Positions 1 through 7,246 of a stretch of 43,239 bases of DNA are shown piece after piece (the first letter of the stretch is position 1; the number at the start of each line of letters is the position of its first letter). Origin of the DNA: Candidatus Acidiferrales bacterium (lineage in GTDB: Bacteria; Acidobacteriota; Terriglobia; Acidiferrales; UBA7541); assembly GCA_030037775.1 (NCBI GenBank), contig JASHQB010000152.1, positions 1 to 43,239 on the forward strand, in the 5' to 3' direction. A model generated the notes under the pieces. That model searched no databases and was not told where the DNA came from. It worked only from the letters and a program-made list of their open reading frames with translations. Both the position numbers and the translations under genes were made by a program.

Positions 1-29
1 AGTCGAGTGAGCCAGCTCATATGGAACTC

Positions 30-2702
30 CTATTCATAACGAAGTGCCACCATGGGATCGACCCGCATGGCGCGGCGGGCGGGGATGTAGCAGGCGAAGA
101 GCGCCACGAGAACCAGCAAAAGAGCAACAGCGGTGAAGGTAAAAGGATCAGTGGCCTGAATGCCGTAGAGGAAACTGGTCATCACTTGCGTCACGGCGAA
201 AGCGGCGGCGAGGCCAATGGCGATTCCGAGGACGGCGAGACGCAGGCCGTGGCCAAGCACCATTTCAAAAATGTTGCGGCGTTGCGCGCCGAGGGCGATG
301 CGGATACCGATTTCCTGCGTGCGCTGCGCGACGTTGTAAGAGATCACGCCGTACATTCCGATCATTGCGAGCAGCAGGGCCAGGCCGCCGAATGCTCCGA
401 GAAGGAGCATGGCGAAGCGCGGCTGGGCGACGGAATCGTCGACGAGGTCGTTGAGAGTTTTGACGTTGGCGATAGGCAAATCCGGATCGACGGAATGAAT
501 CGCTTGGCGGGCGCCGGCGGCGACGGATGCGGGATCTTGCGTGGTGCGCAGAACCACGTCCATGGTGAGCAGCGAAGGCCACACCTTCTGCGTGTAAGGC
601 ACGTACATTTCCGGAGGCGGAGCTTCGCGCAGGGAGAGTCGCTTCACGTCGGCGGCGATACCGACGATTGTTTCCGTAGGGAAAGCGAGGCTTCGCGGGG
701 CGATTTCCTTGCCGATGGGATCCTGGCCGCGCCAGTATTTCTTAGCCAAGGCGGCGCTGATGATGGCGACAGGCATGGAATTGGCCGTATCGGAATCGAG
801 AAAAGGACGGCCACGCAAGATCGGGGTTCCGACGGCGGAGAAATAGCCCGGAGAGACCATGGTGTAATTGGCCATGGGAATGTCCAAGGTGGAGGTCGGG
901 GGGTGTTCCGAGAAACGAATGGCCGTGGATTCGGTGGCACCGTCCAACGGAACGATTTCGGTCAGCCCGGCCGACTGCACACCGGGCAAGGATTGCAGGC
1001 GGTGAAGCACCTGCTGATAGACCGGAATAATGTGAGCTTGATCGGGATACTTTGAAGAGGGGAGCGTAAGCTCAAATGTGAGAGCGTGCGCGGGATGGAA
1101 ACCGGGATCCACGCTAAGCAGGCGATAGAAAGTTCGCGTGAGCAGGCCGGTGGCGATCACCAGCACCAAAGCGAGGGCGATTTGCGAAACGAGAAGCGAA
1201 TTGCGAGTTCTCTGAGCGGCGGGATTTGAGCCGGCTCGGCGGCCGCCGTCCTTGAGCGACTCGACCAGGTTTTCGCGCGTGGCGCCGATGGCCGGAGCCA
1301 TGCCGAAGAGAACGCCGGTCAACAGCGTGACGCCGAAGGCGAAGAGCAAAACGCGAATGTCGAGGCCCGCTTCGCCAAGGCGCGGAATACTGGATGGGCC
1401 GAAAATCTTTACAATGTAGATGGCCGCTTTGGCCACGAAGATTCCCATCAGGCCGCCCACGCTTGCCAAAACCAGGCTTTCGGTGAGCAATTGCCGAACC
1501 AAACGAGACGCTCCGGCGCCCAGCGCGGCGCGCACGGTCAGCTCGCGTTTGCGGTTGAGAGAGCGCGTGAGGAGCAGGCTGGCGACGTTGGAACAGGCAA
1601 TGAGCAGGACGACGCCGACGGCGGCGAGAATCAGCAGCAGAGGCTGGCGCGTATCTCCGGCCGCCTGTCGCGTGAGCGGGGTGACATTGGAATTGAACCA
1701 GCCCTGTCCGTTGCGGCGATTGCTTTCGAGCTCCTTGCCCATGATATTCATGTCCGCCTGGGCTTGCGCAAGGGTGATGCCGGGCTTGATGCGGCCAAGG
1801 ATGGCGAGTTCGTCGGGTTCATTCGGAATGCTCGTGCTTCGGCGGTCAAGCGCGAGAGGGACCCAGAGCTGGACTTGCGGCGCAAAGGTGAAGACATTGG
1901 GCATTTCGTTGGCGCGCGGAAAGGCGAAACCGCGCGGCATCACGCCGATTACGGTGTAAGGAGCGCCGTTCAGGTCGATGGCACGGCCGAGAATGCGGGG
2001 ATCGGCGCCGAATCTTTGGCGCCACAAAGCGTCACCGAGGACCACTTCGTGTTCGTTGCCCGGCCGATCTTCCTGGTCGGTGAAAGTGCGGCCCAAGGCA
2101 GGGGATACGCCGAGGGCCGGGAAGAATCCCGCGGAGGCACGAAGGCCGTCGACACGCACCGGCTCGCCCGAGCCGGTCAGATCGAACGAATCGCTCAGAA
2201 ATGCGCCGAGAGCTTCGAAGGCTTTCGATTCCCGAGAAAAAAACAAAAAGTCGACGCGGCCCCAGGGATAGGTGTCAAAGCCGAGGTTCAGTCCACGCTT
2301 GGGCAGGCGCCAGGGAAAGACGATTCTCTCGGCGTGCGGGAAGGGCAGAGGCTTCAGCAGGACGGCATCCACCAGACTGAAGACAGCCGTGCTAGCGCCG
2401 ATGCCGAGGGCGAGAGTGAGAATGGCGACGGCGGTGAAACCGCGGGATTTGCGCAGCATGCGCAGGGCGAAGCGAACGTCAGCAAACAAGCTTTCGAGCG
2501 AGGGCCATTGCCAGACTTCGCGGCTGCGCTCTTCGAGGAGAGTGGCGTTGCCAAATTCCCGGCGCGCGGCGCGAGTGGCTTCTTCACGGGAGAGGCCAGA
2601 AGCGACGAGCTCGTTGATTTTTTCATCGAGATGCTCCTGCATTTCGGCGGAGAGATCGGAGTAAAGACGACGGCGCGAAAACAACGCAGTGAGCCAGGTC
2701 AT
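30..2702 (-). CDS. ADOP-type ABC transporter permease (duplicated MacB/FtsX permease)
   Basis: The 890-residue protein has the layout of acidobacterial duplicated orphan permeases. A soluble N-terminal helical region of about 80 residues (the part carrying SAEMQEHLDEKI) is followed by two MacB-type periplasmic domains with FtsX-type membrane segments. The first membrane helix is near residues 88-112; the FtsX blocks lie near 355-480 and 765-885, the second ending in an ARRAMRVDPMVALRYE-like tail typical of this family. Such permeases usually act in efflux or lipoprotein-linked export together with a separate ATPase, and no ATPase is encoded beside it, which is why the family is called orphan. 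Its ATG lies inside the stop codon of the upstream PadR gene (4-nt overlap), so the two are co-transcribed and translationally coupled. The substrate is unknown. The family call is secure from architecture. Confidence 0.93.
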   Translation of the reverse strand: MTWLTALFSRRRLYSDLSAEMQEHLDEKINELVASGLSREEATRAARREFGNATLLEERSREVWQWPSLESLFADVRFALRMLRKSRGFTAVAILTLALGIGASTAVFSLVDAVLLKPLPFPHAERIVFPWRLPKRGLNLGFDTYPWGRVDFLFFSRESKAFEALGAFLSDSFDLTGSGEPVRVDGLRASAGFFPALGVSPALGRTFTDQEDRPGNEHEVVLGDALWRQRFGADPRILGRAIDLNGAPYTVIGVMPRGFAFPRANEMPNVFTFAPQVQLWVPLALDRRSTSIPNEPDELAILGRIKPGITLAQAQADMNIMGKELESNRRNGQGWFNSNVTPLTRQAAGDTRQPLLLILAAVGVVLLIACSNVASLLLTRSLNRKRELTVRAALGAGASRLVRQLLTESLVLASVGGLMGIFVAKAAIYIVKIFGPSSIPRLGEAGLDIRVLLFAFGVTLLTGVLFGMAPAIGATRENLVESLKDGGRRAGSNPAAQRTRNSLLVSQIALALVLVIATGLLTRTFYRLLSVDPGFHPAHALTFELTLPSSKYPDQAHIIPVYQQVLHRLQSLPGVQSAGLTEIVPLDGATESTAIRFSEHPPTSTLDIPMANYTMVSPGYFSAVGTPILRGRPFLDSDTANSMPVAIISAALAKKYWRGQDPIGKEIAPRSLAFPTETIVGIAADVKRLSLREAPPPEMYVPYTQKVWPSLLTMDVVLRTTQDPASVAAGARQAIHSVDPDLPIANVKTLNDLVDDSVAQPRFAMLLLGAFGGLALLLAMIGMYGVISYNVAQRTQEIGIRIALGAQRRNIFEMVLGHGLRLAVLGIAIGLAAAFAVTQVMTSFLYGIQATDPFTFTAVALLLVLVALFACYIPARRAMRVDPMVALRYE

Positions 2703-3040
2703 GACTTCACCGGAGCGAGGACGCGCGCGATGCCTTCGAGCATTTGCTCGAAGCTGGAGACCTGACGCTCGAGATGCTTGGCGCCTGCGGGCGTCAATTT
2801 ATAAATGCGCACGCGGCGATTGGTGGAGGAGATGCCCCATTCGGCTTTGACGCAACCTTCCTTGAGCAGGCGCTGGAGGGCAGGGTAGAGCGAGCCCTCT
2901 TCGATTTGCAGCAGGTCGTCGGAGGCGCGCTTGATGTGCTGCACCAGGGCGTACCCGTGAAGAGGCCGGGCTTTCAAAGTACGGAGAATCATCATCTCGA
3001 GAGCGCCGGGGAAAAGATCGCGGGGCTGACGGTCGGTCAT
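2699..3040 (-). CDS. PadR-family transcriptional regulator
   Basis: The 113-residue protein has the PadR winged-helix signature: an LxxxPLHGYAL-type helix near residues 24-33, a segment reading EEGSLYPALQRL near 47-58, and a wing strand before a long C-terminal dimerisation helix. PadR proteins of this size are dimeric repressors that often control a neighbouring transporter. The ATG is preceded by AAAGGAGACTTC, a good ribosome binding site. It overlaps the ADOP permease by 4 nt and very probably controls the pair. A palindromic operator inside its own promoter (3077-3098) supports autoregulation. The ligand cannot be guessed. Confidence 0.93.
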   Translation of the reverse strand: MTDRQPRDLFPGALEMMILRTLKARPLHGYALVQHIKRASDDLLQIEEGSLYPALQRLLKEGCVKAEWGISSTNRRVRIYKLTPAGAKHLERQVSSFEQMLEGIARVLAPVKS

Positions 3041-3076
3041 GAAGTCTCCTTTGCGAATGCGCCGGGTTGAGGGCTA

Positions 3077-3124
3077 TTTGGTCTAGGCCTAGAGCAAAAT
3101 AGTATAAGAAAGAAAGGATGTCAA
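3077..3124 (-). promoter_or_regulatory. padR-ADOP promoter with palindromic operator
   Basis: On the minus strand there is a TTGACA -35 box (plus coordinates 3119-3124), a 17-nt spacer and a TATTTT -10 box (3096-3101). Right over and after the -10 lies a 12-bp perfect palindrome TCTAGGCCTAGA (3082-3093), which extends to 22 bp (3077-3098) with one mismatched pair. A symmetric site at the -10/+1 position is where a PadR repressor would be expected to bind. The promoter is seen directly; its use as a PadR operator is inference. Confidence 0.7.
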
Positions 3125-3160
3125 GCGGTAGAGCAGCGAGGAATCGCGGGAAAAAAGAAG

Positions 3161-3877
3161 CTACGGTTTTTGCGTGGGGCGCATGACCACTTCGCTGATG
3201 AAGCTCTGCGGCTCGGCGGTCACGACCATCTCCACGGCGTGGGCGACATCGTGGGGCTGGAGCATCTTCTGCACATTCTTCGACGAGGGATGGCCAAATT
3301 CGGTAGCGACGGAGCCGGGGCAGATGGCGGTCACACGGATTCCGAACGCGCGAAGGTCTTCGGCCATGCAATAGGTGAGGCCGAGCAGGCCCCACTTCGA
3401 AGCGCAGTAAAGGCTTCCACCGGCGAAAGAATTTTTTCCGGCGAGCGAGCTGATGTTCACGATGTGGCCGTGACCGCGGGAGAGCATCGAGGGAGCCACC
3501 GCGCGGCTTACCAGGAACACTCCCTTCAAATTGGTGTCTAACACGGTATCCCAGTCGGTTTCGGTGAAGTCTTGCACCGGGCCGAAGCGGCCGATCCCCG
3601 CGTTGTTGACAAGGAAATCGATGGCGCCGAAACGCGCCAAGGTTTTTTCGACGAGCGAGGCAACCTGATCGCCGCGTGATACGTCTGCTGTGAGAGCTAA
3701 AGTATCGATCGCTTCGGCGCGAAGGCGAGCGCACGCGGCCTCAAGGGTGTCCTGATGACGGCCGCAAAGAGCGATGCGAGCGCCCAATTGACCGAGGCGC
3801 TGTGCGATGGCCAAGCCAATTCCACGGCTTGCGCCGGTGACGAGAGCAGTATTTCCGGCAAGGGGGAAGTTGTTCAC
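3161..3877 (-). CDS. Short-chain dehydrogenase/reductase (SDR)
   Basis: The 238-residue protein is a classical SDR NAD(P)-dependent oxidoreductase. It has the glycine-rich TGASRGIG cofactor motif near residues 14-21, NNAG near 91-94, a conserved Asn-Ile-Ser-Ser strand near 140, and the catalytic Tyr-x-x-x-Lys in YCASK near 157-161. This resembles the FabG/3-oxoacyl reductase branch, but the substrate cannot be read from the sequence. The start codon is GTG, chosen because AGGAG lies seven bases upstream (AGGAGCCCATC GTG). It stands alone, 120 bp upstream of padR and divergent from the TPR gene. Confidence 0.9.
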   Translation of the reverse strand: MNNFPLAGNTALVTGASRGIGLAIAQRLGQLGARIALCGRHQDTLEAACARLRAEAIDTLALTADVSRGDQVASLVEKTLARFGAIDFLVNNAGIGRFGPVQDFTETDWDTVLDTNLKGVFLVSRAVAPSMLSRGHGHIVNISSLAGKNSFAGGSLYCASKWGLLGLTYCMAEDLRAFGIRVTAICPGSVATEFGHPSSKNVQKMLQPHDVAHAVEMVVTAEPQSFISEVVMRPTQKP

Positions 3878-3992
3878 GATGGGCTCCTAGAAGGGCGACA
3901 TTTTGCGGCCATTCATCATCTTATCATCTGAATGGCGGCGTTACCCGGGTGGGGGCGCGCGGCTCAAATGTTTCGTGTCGAGGAGAGGGGCC

Positions 3993-4021
3993 TTGCAGGA
4001 GTTCTGAGGTTTCCCTATAAT
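3993..4021 (+). promoter_or_regulatory. Sigma-70-type promoter of the TPR protein gene
   Basis: TTGCAG (3993-3998) and a perfect TATAAT (4016-4021) are separated by 17 nt. The predicted start of transcription is near 4028, giving a leader of about 90 nt before the ATG at 4116. Sequence match only. Confidence 0.6.
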
Positions 4022-4115
4022 TCGACAGTTTCTGCGTGCCTAAAGGCTTCATAAGCGCCATCGCGGATACAGTTTCACGCAATGATAGGGAATTGAGCGA
4101 GGAGGCAAGAGGACG

Positions 4116-5651
4116 ATGATGCGAAAGTGGGTCGTCGCGAACGTGATTGTGTGGCTTGGGGCGGCGCTGCTGTGTTCCGCGGCGCCGAGAGCAGCCTTCG
4201 CGCAGGATGAGCAGCAGGCTTCGAAGACGCCGTACACGCTTCCGGAATTCAACGCCTATTCGGCCGCTACGGGTCAAACCGATCCGCAAGCCAAGATTCA
4301 AGCTTTGGATGATTTTGTGAGCAAGTTTCCGAACTCCTCGCTCTTGCCGCTGGTTTATCAGCAGTACTACACCGCCTACAATCAATCGAAGAATTATCCG
4401 AAGCTGATTGAATACGTGGACAAGTTCATCGCCGTGCCGGAAGACAAGTACTTGCTTATCCCGGGTATGTCCAAGGAAAGGCTGCTCGGCGACAAAGTGC
4501 AGGCGCTTTATTTTCGCGCGGTAGCGTTCAACCAATCGTTCAACGACAAGGATGCGAACGCGGCGGATGAACTGGCGAAGGCGCGGCAATCGGCGCTCGA
4601 CGGGCTCAATCTGTTGAGTCAGATTCCCAAGCCCGCGAGCATGACGGACGACCAGTTTACGCAGCAAAAGAAACCGTTTGTGATTTTGTTCAATTACACG
4701 GCTGGAACGGCGGCGTATCAGGCGAAGGATTATAAGAACGCGATCGACTCGTACAACGCGTATATCGCAGCCAGCGGCAGCACCGATCAGACTGTTGCGG
4801 CGACATACTTCCAGATGGGAGTGGCTTACCTGCAACTTGCTGCGCAACAGACACCAGCCCAGCCCGCTCAGCCGCAGACGCCGCCCGCGGGCCAGCCTCC
4901 CGCGGCGGCCTCGACAACGACACCTCCGGCTGCACCTGCAGACGCCGGGCTTGCTGATCTCTACATGAACGGCTTCTGGGATTTGGCGCGCGCCATCGCG
5001 CTCAAGGGGCCGGGCGAAGCGCAAATGCGCTCGTACTTGCGCGCGCAGATGTTCAATTATGAGCAGCCGGCGTGCGGCAACCTGCTTGACGACCAGATGA
5101 ACGAGTTAGTTCAACTGGCAGGGACGCAAGCGACGCGGCCGACAACGTATTCGCTGCCGAGCGCGTCAGATTTGGGCAAAGTTCTGCAGGCAAGCAACCT
5201 GCTTTCCATTTTGTCTGATCTGCAGGGCGGGGGCGACAAGGGCAAAATGACCTGGCTGGCAGTGTGCGGGCAGGAGATTCCGAACGTGGTCGGCAAGATT
5301 ATCGATATCACTCCGGGCACGGATTCGATCGACTTCAAGGTGTTCACGGCGGCGACGGGAGAGGAAATCCAAGCGGGCACCACGGCCAATTTGGACGTGA
5401 CCGTGTACACGGCGACGCCAGCAGCAGGAGCTCCTGCGGCCGGGGCAGGCCAGGCCCAAGCGCAAACACCGCCGCCCGTGCAGCCGGAAGTATCGCGGTT
5501 GCAAAAGGGAGACGGGATCAAGTTTACCGGCACCCTCGTCAAGTATGACGCGCAACCATTCCTTTTGTATTTCGACAAGTGCCAGGTGGATCCATCGGTG
5601 ATTCCACCGGAGAAGACGCCGGCCAAGCGTCCGCGCCGTCCGGGCATGTAG
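4116..5651 (+). CDS. Secreted TPR-like repeat protein, function unknown
   Basis: The 511-residue protein starts with a signal peptide (MMRKWVV, a hydrophobic stretch, then AFA-QD, cleavage near residue 29). Residues about 45-260 are alpha-helical with TPR-like pairs, including a YFQMGVAYLQLA segment. A Pro/Gln/Ala-rich linker follows at about 250-280, then a helical part and a C-terminal region with two possible beta-rich segments, a second Ala/Gly/Gln/Pro linker near 440-455 and a basic tail (KRPRRPGM). The architecture suggests an exported scaffold or envelope protein. There is no recognisable enzyme motif. GGAGG lies upstream of the ATG ATG start. It is flanked by its own promoter and terminator, so it is a single-gene unit. 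Confidence 0.85.
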   Translation: MMRKWVVANVIVWLGAALLCSAAPRAAFAQDEQQASKTPYTLPEFNAYSAATGQTDPQAKIQALDDFVSKFPNSSLLPLVYQQYYTAYNQSKNYPKLIEYVDKFIAVPEDKYLLIPGMSKERLLGDKVQALYFRAVAFNQSFNDKDANAADELAKARQSALDGLNLLSQIPKPASMTDDQFTQQKKPFVILFNYTAGTAAYQAKDYKNAIDSYNAYIAASGSTDQTVAATYFQMGVAYLQLAAQQTPAQPAQPQTPPAGQPPAAASTTTPPAAPADAGLADLYMNGFWDLARAIALKGPGEAQMRSYLRAQMFNYEQPACGNLLDDQMNELVQLAGTQATRPTTYSLPSASDLGKVLQASNLLSILSDLQGGGDKGKMTWLAVCGQEIPNVVGKIIDITPGTDSIDFKVFTAATGEEIQAGTTANLDVTVYTATPAAGAPAAGAGQAQAQTPPPVQPEVSRLQKGDGIKFTGTLVKYDAQPFLLYFDKCQVDPSVIPPEKTPAKRPRRPGM

Positions 5652-5670
5652 AAAAATTCGCTGGACAGAG

Positions 5671-5710
5671 GGCCGTCGCATGGCTTGGATGCTGCGGCCT
5701 TTTTTATTTT
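5671..5710 (+). terminator. Rho-independent terminator after the TPR gene
   Basis: The arms GGCCG and GCAT pair with ATGC and CGGCC around a 7-nt loop, with one internal mismatch, followed by TTTTTTATTTT. It lies 20 nt after the stop codon of the TPR gene. Confidence 0.75.
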
Positions 5711-5755
5711 TGTGCGAGATTTTTGTGGCGCCGACGGAGAGATTCAGCGGGTTGC

Positions 5756-5914
5756 TCAAGCATCGTTCAGGAACCAATAATTGCCTTCGATAACCCCGGA
5801 TGCCTTCCCAGCAGTTGCCGCGTCGGGCGAGATGTGGGTGCCGACGTGGGAGTCGAAAACCGCCGTCCATTTTGAGAAATCAGCGACATTGTTGTTGCAG
5901 AGCATGCGCAGCAT
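5756..5914 (-). pseudogene. Internally deleted remnant of a small ABM/cyclase-like protein
   Basis: The 52-residue reading frame has an ATG with AGGA upstream. Its first half (MLRMLCNNNVADFSKWTAVF) and last half (AGKASGVIEGNYWFLNDA) match, from memory, the two ends of a bacterial family of about 90-95 residues related to antibiotic-biosynthesis-monooxygenase folds. The middle, normally describing the AGL...W strand-loop and FEVxDxxKA helix, is missing. The reading frame stays open across the junction. It is therefore probably an in-frame deletion product that is no longer functional, although a real mini-protein cannot be excluded. It follows the Fis-type gene at a distance of 32 nt. Confidence 0.5.
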
Positions 5915-5946
5915 CCTCGATCCTCCCTGACGGCAGGGAACAAGAA

Positions 5947-6165
5947 CTAGGCGTGACGGCGGCCGTTTCCGAGCTTGTATTCCTCGACTTTGCGGCTGAG
6001 GGTATTGCGGTGAATGCCCAGGACGCGAGCGGCTCGCGACTGATTGCCTGCGGCGTGGTCCATGGCGCACTTGATGAAGCGCCGTTCGAATTCGGTGAGC
6101 GCCTCGTCGAGCAAAATTCCGCGGTCGACCATCTGGCCGATAAGCGCTTCCAACTGATCCTTCAC
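5947..6165 (-). CDS. Stand-alone Fis-type DNA-binding protein
   Basis: The 72-residue protein consists of little more than a Fis/NtrC C-terminal helix-turn-helix. An acidic helix is followed by the HTH GNQSRAARVLGIHRNTLSRK near residues 40-60 and a basic end. In NtrC-type activators this domain sits after an AAA+ domain, but here there is none, as in Fis itself. It is probably a nucleoid or DNA-bending protein or a small regulator. The start is GTG, with CGGAGG eight bases upstream. It lies 60 nt downstream of purC on the same strand, so it is probably co-transcribed. Confidence 0.85.
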   Translation of the reverse strand: MKDQLEALIGQMVDRGILLDEALTEFERRFIKCAMDHAAGNQSRAARVLGIHRNTLSRKVEEYKLGNGRRHA

Positions 6166-6225
6166 GATTCCGTCCTCCGAGTACTGCTCGGGGGCCCGCT
6201 GCGGGCAAAGCCGCTTGCAGAAACC

Positions 6226-7125
6226 TTATTCGAGTTCCCGACCGGTCAGGCGTTTATATGCTTCGCGATATTTCGCGCGGGTGGCGTCAACTACGTCCGC
6301 CGGAAGCGCGGGCGCAGGCGGTTGCTTGGCCCAGCCGATGCGCTCGAGGTAGTCGCGCACGTACTGCTTGTCAAAAGACGGCTGCGCTTTGCCCGGCTGG
6401 TAGGAATCGGCGGGCCAGAAACGCGAAGAGTCCGGCGTAAGCGCTTCGTCGATCCAGACGAGTTCGCCATGATCGAGACCGAATTCGAGCTTGGTATCCG
6501 CGATGACGATGCCCCGCTCCGCCGCGAACTCGGAAGCACGGCGATAGACTTCCAAAGTGATGTCGCGGAGGCGCGTGGCAAGGGATTCGCCGATTTGCGA
6601 CGCCGCCTCCTGGAAAGAGATATTTTCGTCGTGGCCGGTGGTCGCCTTCGTAGCCGGCGTGAAAATCGGTTCGGGCAGGCGGTCGGATTCCTTGAGACCC
6701 GCAGGCAAAGGAATACCGCAGATTTTTCCTGTGGCGCGATAGTCCTTCCACCCGGAGCCGGAAATATATCCGCGAGCGACGCATTCGATGGGCACGGGCT
6801 GGGTGCTGCGCACGATCATGGAACGTCCACGGAGGGTTTCGGCGTGCGGCGCGAGCTGGCCGGTGAAATCGATGGCGCTGATGACGTGGTCTGGGACAAT
6901 CCCGCGAAGCTTGTCGAACCAGAAAAGAGAAAGCTGCGTGAGAACGCGGCCCTTGTCGGGAATCGGCGTGGGCAGAATGACGTCGAACGCGGAAAGACGG
7001 TCCGTGGCGACGATGAGCAAGCGGTCGCCAAGATCGTAAATGTCGCGGACCTTGCCGCGCGCCAGGAGTTTGAGTCCGGCGAAGTCCGTTTGTGAAATTG
7101 CGGGATAAATTCCAGGCGAAGCCAA
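6226..7125 (-). CDS. purC: SAICAR synthase (phosphoribosylaminoimidazole-succinocarboxamide synthase)
   Basis: The 299-residue enzyme joins CAIR and aspartate with ATP in purine biosynthesis. It carries the family signatures: [20 protein letters not shown] near residues 24-43, [15 protein letters not shown] near 113-127, and DTKLEFG ... [13 protein letters not shown] in the C-terminal half. The length fits the yeast-like single-domain form of about 300 residues, longer than the 235-residue E. coli form. It is encoded downstream of smc on the same strand with a 121-nt gap. No other purine gene is present in the window. Confidence 0.96.
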   Translation of the reverse strand: MASPGIYPAISQTDFAGLKLLARGKVRDIYDLGDRLLIVATDRLSAFDVILPTPIPDKGRVLTQLSLFWFDKLRGIVPDHVISAIDFTGQLAPHAETLRGRSMIVRSTQPVPIECVARGYISGSGWKDYRATGKICGIPLPAGLKESDRLPEPIFTPATKATTGHDENISFQEAASQIGESLATRLRDITLEVYRRASEFAAERGIVIADTKLEFGLDHGELVWIDEALTPDSSRFWPADSYQPGKAQPSFDKQYVRDYLERIGWAKQPPAPALPADVVDATRAKYREAYKRLTGRELE

Positions 7126-7246
7126 CGTATCTATGTCCCTAAATTAAAGAGGGTGTAATTTTATCGCAGCGAGACACGATGTCAACCGTTAAACGAAGAG
7201 GCTGAGGAAAACTTTTTTGAGCCGCGGAACGAAAGAAGGCAGGCGA

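Noticed and set aside
21-2765. Long plus-strand open frames (for example 21-1055 and 1491-2765) opposite the ADOP gene
   Set aside because: They are antisense shadows in high-GC coding DNA; the minus-strand product matches a clear family over its full length.
3924-5024. 366-codon minus-strand open frame
   Set aside because: Arg-rich antisense translation over the TPR gene and its promoter.
5652-6208. Full 150-codon minus-strand frame reading through the Fis gene region
   Set aside because: Only its last 52 codons look like protein; the upstream part is the Fis-type gene in another frame.
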